A stretch of 64,000 nucleotides of DNA from Gemmatimonadota bacterium (GTDB taxonomy: Bacteria > Latescibacterota > UBA2968 > UBA8231). This document shows positions 52,134-59,937 of this stretch, one piece after another. Under the pieces are notes generated by a model. The model did no database searches. It was not told the origin of the DNA and saw nothing but the letters and a program-made list of their open reading frames with translations. How positions within the stretch are numbered: the first letter of the stretch is position 1; each line of letters starts with the position of its first letter. The stretch lies in the NCBI GenBank assembly GCA_018660835.1, contig JABJJN010000074.1:62001-126000 (forward strand), written 5' to 3'. Position numbers and translations under genes: made by a program.

Positions 52134-52844
52134 TCACGAATCGGAGCGCATGGCCTCGACAGGTTCCATCTTGGCCGCCTTATAGGCGGGCAACATAGCA
52201 CCGACGAGGGAGAGGGTCGTGCCGGCGAAGGTCGCAGCGACGGCAGATCGAAGAAGGTCTGAAGTAGGAAAGTATTGGAAGACAAACATGCCGTAGTCGA
52301 GCAGCGCCAACATCAGGGTCATCACCAGGCCGATGACAATGCCGACCAGGGTGCCTGCTGCGCCCTGAAATGTGGACTCCAGCAGGAAGAGCTTGATGAT
52401 AAATGAGTCCAGCGCTCCGAGGCACTTCATCGTGCCGATCTCGCGAAAACGCTCTGTCACCGACATGAGCATGGCATTGGTGATGCCAACAACGCAGACC
52501 AGCAGAGACAGGCTGATGAGCCAGGTTTGCTTGGAACTCTCTTCTTTGAGTCGGGCCTCAGCCTCGGGCGAGGCCGTTGCGCCTTCGGCGGCGAGAGTTT
52601 CGATGCCATTCTTCTGCAGCAGAAGGTTGATTTCACTCTTGTTCGCCTGCCGCAAAGAACCGATGATCGCGTTGCTACTCCAGACCGACATCAGGAAAGC
52701 GATGGCCAGGACGATACCGCTTGTGGTGATGATGGATCGACCGAAGCGAATCTTCAGGCTGCGGAGACTGATCTCCAATGCCTTACTCAAGGGCAGTACG
52801 ATCTCTCGACCGCCCGCCAGCTTCGATAGGGCCTGCTCGGACAT
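52134..52844 (-). CDS. Short FtsX-like ABC permease
   Basis: A 236-aa membrane protein of the FtsX/MacB permease group. One membrane helix near residues 37-55 is followed by a small loop (~55-105), then three helices (~107-130, ~155-182, ~200-220). NAMLMSVTERFREIGTMKCLGA (~122) is the strongly conserved cytoplasmic coupling motif, and PAYKAAKMEPVEAMRSD ends the protein as in MacB. The periplasmic domain is only ~50 residues, much shorter than in MacB or LolC. It forms the transporter with the following ATPase; the cargo is unknown. Confidence 0.87.
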   Translation of the reverse strand: MSEQALSKLAGGREIVLPLSKALEISLRSLKIRFGRSIITTSGIVLAIAFLMSVWSSNAIIGSLRQANKSEINLLLQKNGIETLAAEGATASPEAEARLKEESSKQTWLISLSLLVCVVGITNAMLMSVTERFREIGTMKCLGALDSFIIKLFLLESTFQGAAGTLVGIVIGLVMTLMLALLDYGMFVFQYFPTSDLLRSAVAATFAGTTLSLVGAMLPAYKAAKMEPVEAMRSDS

Positions 52845-52935
52845 AATCAGCCAGACTCCAGGGCCCAGACTTCAGGCCTCGTGGGGAGAGGAAAAACGCC
52901 ACGGTGCACGATCACCGAGGTGCTTAAGCGTAGGT

Positions 52936-52965
52936 AACATAGCGTCCCCGACACCGGCGAATCAA
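52936..52965 (-). promoter_or_regulatory. Possible promoter of the ABC transporter pair
   Basis: Minus strand: TTGATT (52960-52965), an 18-base spacer and TATGTT (52936-52941), each 4 of 6 matches, about 90 bases before the permease ATG in a 135-base gap. A weak candidate only. Confidence 0.25.
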
Positions 52966-52979
52966 GGCCAATGCGCTCC

Positions 52980-54713
52980 CTATGCACCAGGCCGAATGTC
53001 GATCAAGGGCAGCGCGTCGATCGAATCTGGCGCGGGATCGCTGCGATCGACGGTGCCAGATACCATCCGCAACCGCAATCTGGCGGACCGGGCCGTTGCG
53101 TGGTGCAGGGCAAGGGAGACACTGGTTGCAGTAAACACGAGTTCATCGATGTCGTATTCCTCGACCAGATCCGGCAATTCTTCCACTAGGCCCACGACCG
53201 GATACGGCCCCAGGACACCACCGCGTTCGTGTGATTCAGTCGAGACGAGCCCGACCAACTGACAGTCGAGGCCATGCCATGCAGCGACGGCAGAGACTAG
53301 GGACTCGGCTGTCTCGTCGGTGCCCACCACCAGAATACGCCGTCGGCCCAGGCGCCCGGTGCTACCACCACTCAGCTGTCGCGCCGACCATCGCCAGCCG
53401 GCGACAAGGAGTGTATTGCAGCCCCAGGCTGCCGCCGCAGCAAGACGTGAGAAATTGTAGTCCTTAAAGAAGAAGACCGTCGTGATAATGACGGCGAAGC
53501 CGAGACCGACCCCTAGAGCAGCGCGTCCCGGCGCAAAGCGACGTCGATCATAGAGACCCAGTAGCGCCAGCGTCAGCAACCAGATGGCCACGGGTGCTGC
53601 ATATACCAACAGCCATTGTGCTTCAGAGTATGCTGGGGGTTGCAACCACCGAGTAGGTTCCACATCGATGCCAAGGCGGCGGCTCAACCCTTCGATCGCA
53701 TGAATCACAGGCTCAAGGGTCGGATGGTAGCGCAGGGCGATACCGAGCCACAATCCCATCACGAGCAGCGCTGCATCCACGAGGGGCAGCAGCAGGCGAC
53801 GTGCTAGGGGTTTCAGGAATGCGTAGAGACTGTAGGCGATGATTCCTGCATGTAGCAGCCATACGGGGAAGAATCGATAGCGCTGACGCATGTGCTTGTG
53901 CACGAAAATAGCCATCGCCTCGTTCTTACGGAACTGCACGCGCAGGGCCCGCGAGCGCCCACTCTGACCGCGGAAATGGATGATCTGGGTCGTCGGCACA
54001 TAGTAGATCTTCCACCCCGCTTCCCGCATACGGAAGCACCAGTCGAGATCCTCTCCATACATGAAGTACGCCTCATCGAGGCCACCCACCTGTTGCAGTG
54101 TCTCACGGCGAACCAGCATGAACGAACCTGACAGGGCATCTACTTCGGCAGTTTCATCCTCATCGAGGTAGCTCAGGTTGTAGCGAGCAAATCGCCGACT
54201 CTGCGGAAACAGTCGGCTCAGACCCGTGAGTTTATAGATGGCGGCAGATGGCGTTGGGAAGGCGCGGCGACAATCAAGCTGCAGTGTGCCATCTGGATTC
54301 AGCACCTTGCAACCGGCGGCGCCGACCTCGGGATGATCATCCAGATAACTGACCATCGTGTGCAGCGTATCAGCGCGCACGATGGTGTCGGAGTTTAGCA
54401 GCAGGATGTGACGGCCACGGGCACGACGAAAAGCCAGATTGTTGGCCCCGGCGAAGCCGAGATTCTTCTCGTTGCAGATCAATACCGCATCAGGAAAGCG
54501 CTCGCGTACCATCTGCTGACTGCCATCCTGTGAGGCATTGTCGACAACGATGGTCTCCACGGAAAGATCTGCGGAGGCCTCCTCCACCGTGCGCAGAGCC
54601 TGCTCCATCAGATCGCGCGTGTTGTAGCTGGGAATCACGACGGTCAGATCGCAGGACGGATCCCCAGATGGAAAGGCATCGTTGACGCGATGAGCGTCAG
54701 AGGATGTGGTCAT
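52980..54713 (-). CDS. GT2 glycosyltransferase fused to the N-terminal half of a polyprenyl glycosylphosphotransferase
   Basis: A 577-aa chimera. Residues ~20-270 are a GT-A domain (LTVVIPSYNTRDLMEQALRT, LGFAGANNLAF, DxD-like LLLNSDTIV, FMYGEDLDWCFRMR). Then come membrane helices (~285-305, ~312-335, ~370-395, ~405-425) and a Rossmann domain (RRILVVGTDETAESLVSAV, ~475) as in WbaP/WcaJ. The protein ends ALPLIDIRPGA, aligning with GVPLMELQPQ of the intact enzyme at 10129-11595, exactly before the catalytic sugar-transferase domain, which is absent here and in the following 135 bases. The fused half could anchor the GT2 to the membrane. ATG overlaps the upstream stop (ATGA). Confidence 0.82.
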   Translation of the reverse strand: MTTSSDAHRVNDAFPSGDPSCDLTVVIPSYNTRDLMEQALRTVEEASADLSVETIVVDNASQDGSQQMVRERFPDAVLICNEKNLGFAGANNLAFRRARGRHILLLNSDTIVRADTLHTMVSYLDDHPEVGAAGCKVLNPDGTLQLDCRRAFPTPSAAIYKLTGLSRLFPQSRRFARYNLSYLDEDETAEVDALSGSFMLVRRETLQQVGGLDEAYFMYGEDLDWCFRMREAGWKIYYVPTTQIIHFRGQSGRSRALRVQFRKNEAMAIFVHKHMRQRYRFFPVWLLHAGIIAYSLYAFLKPLARRLLLPLVDAALLVMGLWLGIALRYHPTLEPVIHAIEGLSRRLGIDVEPTRWLQPPAYSEAQWLLVYAAPVAIWLLTLALLGLYDRRRFAPGRAALGVGLGFAVIITTVFFFKDYNFSRLAAAAAWGCNTLLVAGWRWSARQLSGGSTGRLGRRRILVVGTDETAESLVSAVAAWHGLDCQLVGLVSTESHERGGVLGPYPVVGLVEELPDLVEEYDIDELVFTATSVSLALHHATARSARLRLRMVSGTVDRSDPAPDSIDALPLIDIRPGA

Positions 54714-55426
54714 CGCCGACGGGGCCGAAACAGTCGTTGCAGGCTGAATACGAGAATCTGTTTCAGGAACAGGGCGTGCTCTTTCCAGTTGAGCTTGCTA
54801 CTGGAGAATTGGCGATTGCGGAAGATGAAGGGAATCGATCGTTGCGAACTATGTTCGCCCTTCATCAGGATCTCCAGCAGAATCTTGTATCCAGACGATG
54901 TGAGTTGGAACCCATCCGTCAACACCTCTCGTCGGAGACAGAAAAATCCGGAGAGCGGATCTTCGGCACCCGTAAGAATTCTCGCCATACCGACACCAAC
55001 AACCGAGATCAACCGTCGGTGCAAAGCCCATTTCTCCACATGGCTCGTGGCACCGAAACGTGACCCCATCGCCAGATCATGATCTCGCAATGAGCGGATC
55101 AGTTCAGGCAGGATGGCCGGATCATGGCTCAGATCGGCGTCGATCACGCCCAGGTAGGGGCGCGTCGACAGATTCCAGCCCTCCATCACGGCGGAGCCCA
55201 GACCCAGTTTGCCGGCGCGATGAATCACCTGGACGGGATATCGATCACGCAATGCCTCGGCTGCGGGACCGGTTCCGTCAGGTGAATTGTCATCGACAAT
55301 GATCAGTTCCGCGTCGATATCGTCGCAAGACGCCAGAATACCGAAAATTTCCTCGGCAAGGAGCCCCACGTTCTCGGCCTCATTGTACGTCGGTGTTACG
55401 ATGGAAATCAGGATGGGGTCAGACAC
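54710..55426 (-). CDS. Polyprenol-phosphate mannose synthase-like GT2
   Basis: GT-A glycosyltransferase of 238 aa resembling dolichol-phosphate mannose synthase: SIVTPTYNEAENVGLLAEEI, LIIVDDNSPDGTG (near 42), RAGKLGLGSAVMEGW, the metal site IDADLSHDPAIL (~95-106) and MGSRFGATSHV. There is no C-terminal membrane domain, so it is the soluble Dpm1 type. It makes a polyprenyl-phosphate sugar at the inner face of the membrane, a possible donor for the GT39-like enzyme at 30535-31809. Start GTG 55426; it follows rmlD by 16 bases and overlaps the fused GT2 start. Confidence 0.88.
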   Translation of the reverse strand: MSDPILISIVTPTYNEAENVGLLAEEIFGILASCDDIDAELIIVDDNSPDGTGPAAEALRDRYPVQVIHRAGKLGLGSAVMEGWNLSTRPYLGVIDADLSHDPAILPELIRSLRDHDLAMGSRFGATSHVEKWALHRRLISVVGVGMARILTGAEDPLSGFFCLRREVLTDGFQLTSSGYKILLEILMKGEHSSQRSIPFIFRNRQFSSSKLNWKEHALFLKQILVFSLQRLFRPRRR

Positions 55427-55442
55427 GTCTCATCATCCGGGG

Positions 55443-56357
55443 TCAGGCGTTCGCGAGCAAAGGACCGAAATCCTGGCGGAATTGTGGTTGCTTGGCCAAA
55501 ACGGCGAGTCCCTCCTCGAGAGACAGTGGGGTGCGGCCAAGAGTTTGACTTACCCGATCGCTGCGCAGTCCGGAGCGCAGGGGGCGCGGCGCATCCTGCC
55601 CGGCAGCAGCGGTCTTCATCGACTCGACATTCGATGCGTCGAGATCAAAATACGCAGCAATTCTCTGGACCAATTCTAGTCGTGTCATAAATGCAGTACC
55701 ACCAAAGTGAAACAATCCCTGCGCTCCTGCCCGCAACAGGTCGATCAGACCGGCAGCAAGATCCGTTGCACTCGTCGGGTTACCCCACTGGTCATCGACG
55801 ATCCGCAATGTCTCGCCACGAGCCAGAGATTCGATCGGCCACGTAACAAGATTACGGCGCGCGCCATCGATGTGGCCATAGAGCCAGAGTGTGCGGACCA
55901 CAATGCCACGATCCATGGCCAGCACGGGGACCTCACTGTCGAGCTTGATCTGTCCATAATTCGACAGAGGACGCGTCGAGTCTGTCTCCGCATAGGGGCC
56001 CGCCTGACCGTTGAAGACATAGTCTGTGGACAAGTGCACCATGGCGGCACCTAATTTCTGACAGGCTTCTGCCAGAGCCGTCACAGCATCGCCGTTGACT
56101 CGTCGGGCGTAGTCAGGCTCGGTCTCACATCGATCGACGTTCGTCAATGCTGCCGTGTGGATGACCGCATCGGGTCGCGTCTGCTCAACGGCGGCGACCA
56201 GCGTCTCCGGACGCTCTAGATCCAGGCCGACAATCTGGGTGTCACCTATGAGTCCCTCCTGCCTGGCACCACCGACCACTTCCGTTGTCGGCGATTGGCT
56301 GCAGGCGAGCAGCGAACGACCCAGCAGTCCTCGAGCACCTGTGACAAAAATCCTCAT
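55443..56357 (-). CDS. rmlD: dTDP-4-dehydrorhamnose reductase-like protein (RmlD)
   Basis: Extended SDR of 304 aa in the RmlD family, which reduces dTDP-4-dehydro-L-rhamnose to dTDP-L-rhamnose. NADP fold IFVTGARGLLGRSLL, DAVIHTAALTNVDRCE, VHLSTDYVFNGQAGPYAE (catalytic Thr-Asp-Tyr), YGQIKLDSE (Tyr-x3-Lys) and VDDQWGNPTSATDLA are all canonical. RmlA, RmlB and RmlC are not in the window, so the exact substrate stays open. ATG overlaps the lipoprotein stop by four bases (56354-56357). Confidence 0.88.
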   Translation of the reverse strand: MRIFVTGARGLLGRSLLACSQSPTTEVVGGARQEGLIGDTQIVGLDLERPETLVAAVEQTRPDAVIHTAALTNVDRCETEPDYARRVNGDAVTALAEACQKLGAAMVHLSTDYVFNGQAGPYAETDSTRPLSNYGQIKLDSEVPVLAMDRGIVVRTLWLYGHIDGARRNLVTWPIESLARGETLRIVDDQWGNPTSATDLAAGLIDLLRAGAQGLFHFGGTAFMTRLELVQRIAAYFDLDASNVESMKTAAAGQDAPRPLRSGLRSDRVSQTLGRTPLSLEEGLAVLAKQPQFRQDFGPLLANA

Positions 56358-57910
56358 GCACCATCCTCTAATTGCAGTTGCACCCTTGCGGCGCTGGCAT
56401 GAGCCCGCAACATGGGGTGTCTTGGGACCCGCTGTAACAGTTGCCGAGCTTGCTCCGTCTCACCGTGCCGAAGCAAGAGTAAGGCTGCCAGTGCATTCCC
56501 CGCAGGTAACATATCATCGGCGAAGGGTGTCCGAATGGGCCAGTTCACCAATCCATCTGGTGCAAGACAATCATGAAAGGCACCGATCTGAGGATCGAAG
56601 AGAGCCAACCTTGTCCAGGACCAGACCCGCTGTGCCGCCATCGACCAGTCATCTCGTGATTCAACACGTGCCGCTGCCGCCAATGCAAGATTCACAAGCA
56701 GCTGGTCTCGAAGCAACCCCCTGGATCCGAGTGGGCGCCCACCATCATGGGCATGGTCAACGATTCCTTCTGCAGAAACCATCGACGACAGGGTTGCAGC
56801 TGCTGTGTGTCGCATCCGTTGCAGCTCAGGGGACAGGGCATTGCCAGCGTCGTACAGGACCCATGTCATGAAAGCAACTCGATCGGCGTATAAGATAGGA
56901 TCCGACCACCACCGATTCTCGTCCAGTGGCAGCCGCCGGCCGACGAAGGCCTGCGACTGTTCGCTGAACAAGGTGTTCACGATCAACTCCTGCAATTCGC
57001 GCACTGCGTAGTCGTCGCTAGCGGTGTTCGACACCTGCAACTGCAGCACACGCAGCAGACCGCCGACGACGGCGGCATCCACCTCGCGCCGCGGCAATTT
57101 CCACGATTCTGTATGAGCATAGACGAAAGGGCCCTGGGTTCTGTTCCACAGATCACTCGCCACGAGCCCATCCAGTGTCCGTCGCAACATACGACCAGCC
57201 ATCGATCCTTCATGGACCGCATCATAGGCCGCCAGGAAGCTGAGCAATGTCGTTTCGGGATGCTTGGCGACCTGGGCAAGTGCGTCCTGCCCAGAGGCAG
57301 GTTGTCCAGACCCCAGGCCGAAGCCGCCGTGGATGGCGTCGAATGCCTCTGTCGCTGCCAGCAACAACGCCTCGCCGTCCAGGGGAGCGCGCGTCACTGG
57401 CTTCTCGACGATTTGGGCCCGGACGATCTGGGCTCGGTCCTGCAAATGCGATAGCATACGCAGTAAAAATATCCGTACACGATCCGGTGCAATATCAGGC
57501 GCCTGCGCTATGAGCGCGCCATCGGGCATGACGATGGCAAGTGTCGGCCAGGCACCGCCATACCGGCGGTCGAGTTCCGGGTACAGCCAGGGGTCCACAT
57601 GAACCGGCACGAAGCGCTCCTGGGCCAGGGAACGGACGAGTTCATCCTCCTCAGCGAACAGGCCATCCGCACCGGCTGTCGCCACATAGAGCAGCAACGG
57701 TCGTTCGAGACGCTGGGCTTCGGCGAGGGTCGCCGCATTCCACCCGCGCCACTGGATCGATGCATCTGTGGAGGGATAAGCGACGGCTATCTGCGTCGAG
57801 TCGACGGTGGTCACCATCGTTGCATCCCGCACCTGCTCGGGTCCGACATCACCACAGGCACCCAGCAGGATAGCAATGCACACGGCGGGCGGGCACAGAA
57901 CCCGTCGCAC
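56354..57910 (-). CDS. Lipoprotein with degenerate DUF255/YyaL-like thioredoxin domain
   Basis: A 518-aa protein related to the YyaL/DUF255 (SSP411) family: an N-terminal thioredoxin-like domain and an alpha/alpha-toroid with YADRVAFMTWVLYDAGNA, GSRGLLRDQLLVNLALAAA and PAGNALAALLLLR. I start at GTG 57910, which has AGGAG seven bases upstream and yields a 19-residue lipoprotein signal ending L-L-G-A-Cys. A frame open to 58030 would bury that signal. In the thioredoxin-like part, the family's C-H-W-C-H motif is absent (RPLLLYVATAGADGLFAEED), though VDPWLYPELDRRYGGAWPT is kept. It probably sits on a membrane face and lacks redox chemistry. It heads the minus unit to 52980. Confidence 0.75.
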   Translation of the reverse strand: MRRVLCPPAVCIAILLGACGDVGPEQVRDATMVTTVDSTQIAVAYPSTDASIQWRGWNAATLAEAQRLERPLLLYVATAGADGLFAEEDELVRSLAQERFVPVHVDPWLYPELDRRYGGAWPTLAIVMPDGALIAQAPDIAPDRVRIFLLRMLSHLQDRAQIVRAQIVEKPVTRAPLDGEALLLAATEAFDAIHGGFGLGSGQPASGQDALAQVAKHPETTLLSFLAAYDAVHEGSMAGRMLRRTLDGLVASDLWNRTQGPFVYAHTESWKLPRREVDAAVVGGLLRVLQLQVSNTASDDYAVRELQELIVNTLFSEQSQAFVGRRLPLDENRWWSDPILYADRVAFMTWVLYDAGNALSPELQRMRHTAAATLSSMVSAEGIVDHAHDGGRPLGSRGLLRDQLLVNLALAAAARVESRDDWSMAAQRVWSWTRLALFDPQIGAFHDCLAPDGLVNWPIRTPFADDMLPAGNALAALLLLRHGETEQARQLLQRVPRHPMLRAHASAARVQLQLEDGA

Positions 57911-58017
57911 AGCGACGCTCCTGTGGACGGCAGGTTTCAATGTCAGTCTCGATCCATGATGGGCACGTTTCAATATATTACGCTTCAGAATGTCCAACTT
58001 GGAAAGGAACGATTCGG

Positions 58018-59019
58018 ATGGTTGATCCACTGGAACGCAAAGTGCTCGGTAGCACGGGTCTGGAAGTCACACGCTTAGGTCTTGGTTGTGCCGCGCTGGG
58101 TGGTCTGTACGGGGACATCCCCGACGAACAGGCCCATGCCGTTGTGCATCGGGCCCTGGATCTGGGACTCAATCTCCTCGACACGGCCCCATTGTATGGC
58201 TCGGGCAAGAGCGAGATCCGCGTCGGCCAGGCTCTGAAAGGTATTGCCCGAGATCGGTTTATCCTGTGCACAAAAGTAGGTCGTGTGCTGGACCCGGTCA
58301 CCGATGAAGACGAAGACCGGGGCCAGGAGATCTTTGACCAGCCCCCGCCCTTCAAACCCGTCTTCGACTACAGCTATGACGGGGTGATGCGCTCTTTCGA
58401 GGAAAGTCTGCAGCGACTGCAGATGGATCGTGTCGATATCCTTCACATCCATGATCCTGACGATCACTACAGCCAAGCCATCGAAGGTGCCTATCCGGCG
58501 ATCGCCAAATTGCGCGAACAAGGCCTGATTGCCGGTGTCAGTGCGGGGATGAATCAGTGGGAAATGCTCGCTGACTTTGGCCGCGCTGGAGACTTCGACT
58601 GTTTCCTGCTGGCGGGGCGCTATTCGCTGCTGGAGCAAGACGCACTGCACGATCTGTTCCCACTCTGTGAGGAGAAGAACATCGGCATCCTCGCAGGCGG
58701 CACCTATAACAGTGGCATCCTGGCCAAGGGAGCTTCGACGGGGGCCAAATACAACTATGGCGATGCACCTGTCGAGATCATCGAACGTGCTCGACGTCTG
58801 GAGCAGGTCAGTGAGCGGCACGGTGTCAATATCAAGGCTGCTGCGTCGCAATTCGCTCTGGCCCACCCGGTGGTGACCTCGATCATCCCCGGTACGCGGC
58901 AACCTGATCGTGTCACGGAGAATTTCAATCTCCTGAACGAATCGATTCCAAGCGACTATTGGGCTGAGTTGCGCCATGAGAACTTGATTCACCCTGATGC
59001 ACCGGTGCCAGAGGGCTGA
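58018..59019 (+). CDS. Aldo/keto reductase
   Basis: NADP-dependent oxidoreductase of the aldo/keto reductase superfamily, 333 aa. From ATG 58018 (AAAGGA nine bases upstream) the protein begins with the GSTGLEVTRLGLGCAALGG block. The catalytic tetrad is present: Asp and Tyr in LLDTAPLYGSGKSE, Lys in LCTKVGR, His in ILHIHDPD. It resembles the L-fucose/galactose dehydrogenase and pyridoxal-like subgroup used for sugar oxidation. It is divergent from the lipoprotein gene across 107 bases containing an AT-rich patch (57971-57980). Confidence 0.9.
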   Translation: MVDPLERKVLGSTGLEVTRLGLGCAALGGLYGDIPDEQAHAVVHRALDLGLNLLDTAPLYGSGKSEIRVGQALKGIARDRFILCTKVGRVLDPVTDEDEDRGQEIFDQPPPFKPVFDYSYDGVMRSFEESLQRLQMDRVDILHIHDPDDHYSQAIEGAYPAIAKLREQGLIAGVSAGMNQWEMLADFGRAGDFDCFLLAGRYSLLEQDALHDLFPLCEEKNIGILAGGTYNSGILAKGASTGAKYNYGDAPVEIIERARRLEQVSERHGVNIKAAASQFALAHPVVTSIIPGTRQPDRVTENFNLLNESIPSDYWAELRHENLIHPDAPVPEG

Positions 59020-59048
59020 TCGACGCACCAAGGGATGCCTCAACCGGG

Positions 59049-59089
59049 ACGCCTCAACTGCGACGTCACGACGAGGCGTTAGCCTTTTT
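59049..59089 (+). terminator. Candidate terminator after the aldo/keto reductase gene
   Basis: Plus strand: ACGCCTC (59049-59055) pairs with GAGGCGT (59073-59079) over a 17-base loop, followed after five bases by five Ts (59085-59089). The long loop and spaced T-run make it weak; it also overlaps the end of the converging M14 gene. Confidence 0.35.
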
Positions 59090-59845
59090 GTGGTGATCGA
59101 CGATGGCCGCCAGTGCCAGGTGATGCGCTTTGACGCGCTGCGCCATGGGGAGACTCGTTGGCGTCTCAGTCGTGAGTTTGTGGTCTGTGTGATCTCGCAG
59201 CAGGATCAAGGGCAAACCATCACCTCTTCTCAGGCGCTCGACACTGTCATCGGCATGAATCACGGCACCCACAGCGGGCCAGCCATCGATCTGCTGCGCC
59301 GTCTCCAACCCGCACGCGGGGGCCACACTCGCGGCGACGGCAGGACCGATGAAGGTGGATTGCCGCTGATGCTCGTAGAGATAGAACCCTTGTGCTTCCC
59401 AGTCTTCGTGGAAGTCGACGACGACTTGCCAGCGACGGCCCTGCAGGAAGGCCTTCAGAATGTCGACTTCGGCGATTCCCTCTTGTGCGAAAGCCCAGTT
59501 GATATCAATCCCTGCGGCATTTTCACGCGTTCGCAGACGCCAACCGGTGGGGTTGGTACAGGGTAGCACGTCGACACCAAAATGATCGAGCCACTCGACA
59601 GGAAAACTCTCCAGCAGCTGCACAGCGGCTTCGACAGACGCCGGTTCGTCGCCATGGGTGCCAGCGATCACCAGCACGCGAGGCTTTGAGCTGTGGCCGA
59701 TGGCAACGTGGACGACGGGTAGGCCCGAGACCTGGCCAAGGTGCTGCAGTTGAATGCCGTGCGACGCCAGGTCGGGCCTGCTGACCGCCTGTTGCAGGCG
59801 CTGCAGGAGGCGATTCGTATCGCGATGTTTCATCTGTGTTTGCAT
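59066..59845 (-). CDS. M14-type zinc deacylase (AstE/AspA, succinylglutamate desuccinylase/aspartoacylase-like)
   Basis: Zinc hydrolase of 259 aa. Zinc ligands are visible in AGTHGDEPAS (His, Glu; ~63) and VVDFHEDWEAQG (His; ~142), with NPTGWRLRTREN and GIDINWAF between as the substrate-binding Arg-Asn region. The catalytic Glu would be in the C-terminal part; I cannot place it with certainty. It is probably a cytoplasmic amidohydrolase acting on an N-acyl amino acid or a carboxypeptidase-like protein; the substrate is open. An alternative ATG lies four codons in. Confidence 0.78.
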   Translation of the reverse strand: MQTQMKHRDTNRLLQRLQQAVSRPDLASHGIQLQHLGQVSGLPVVHVAIGHSSKPRVLVIAGTHGDEPASVEAAVQLLESFPVEWLDHFGVDVLPCTNPTGWRLRTRENAAGIDINWAFAQEGIAEVDILKAFLQGRRWQVVVDFHEDWEAQGFYLYEHQRQSTFIGPAVAASVAPACGLETAQQIDGWPAVGAVIHADDSVERLRRGDGLPLILLRDHTDHKLTTETPTSLPMAQRVKAHHLALAAIVDHHKKANASS

Positions 59846-59937
59846 AGATCAGTCAATATAGCCAGCCACTGCACCCGCACTTCAGCTCGTACTTGAATCT
59901 TGCCCGCGCCAGTGGTCGTTGATAGGTTGCCGACATC

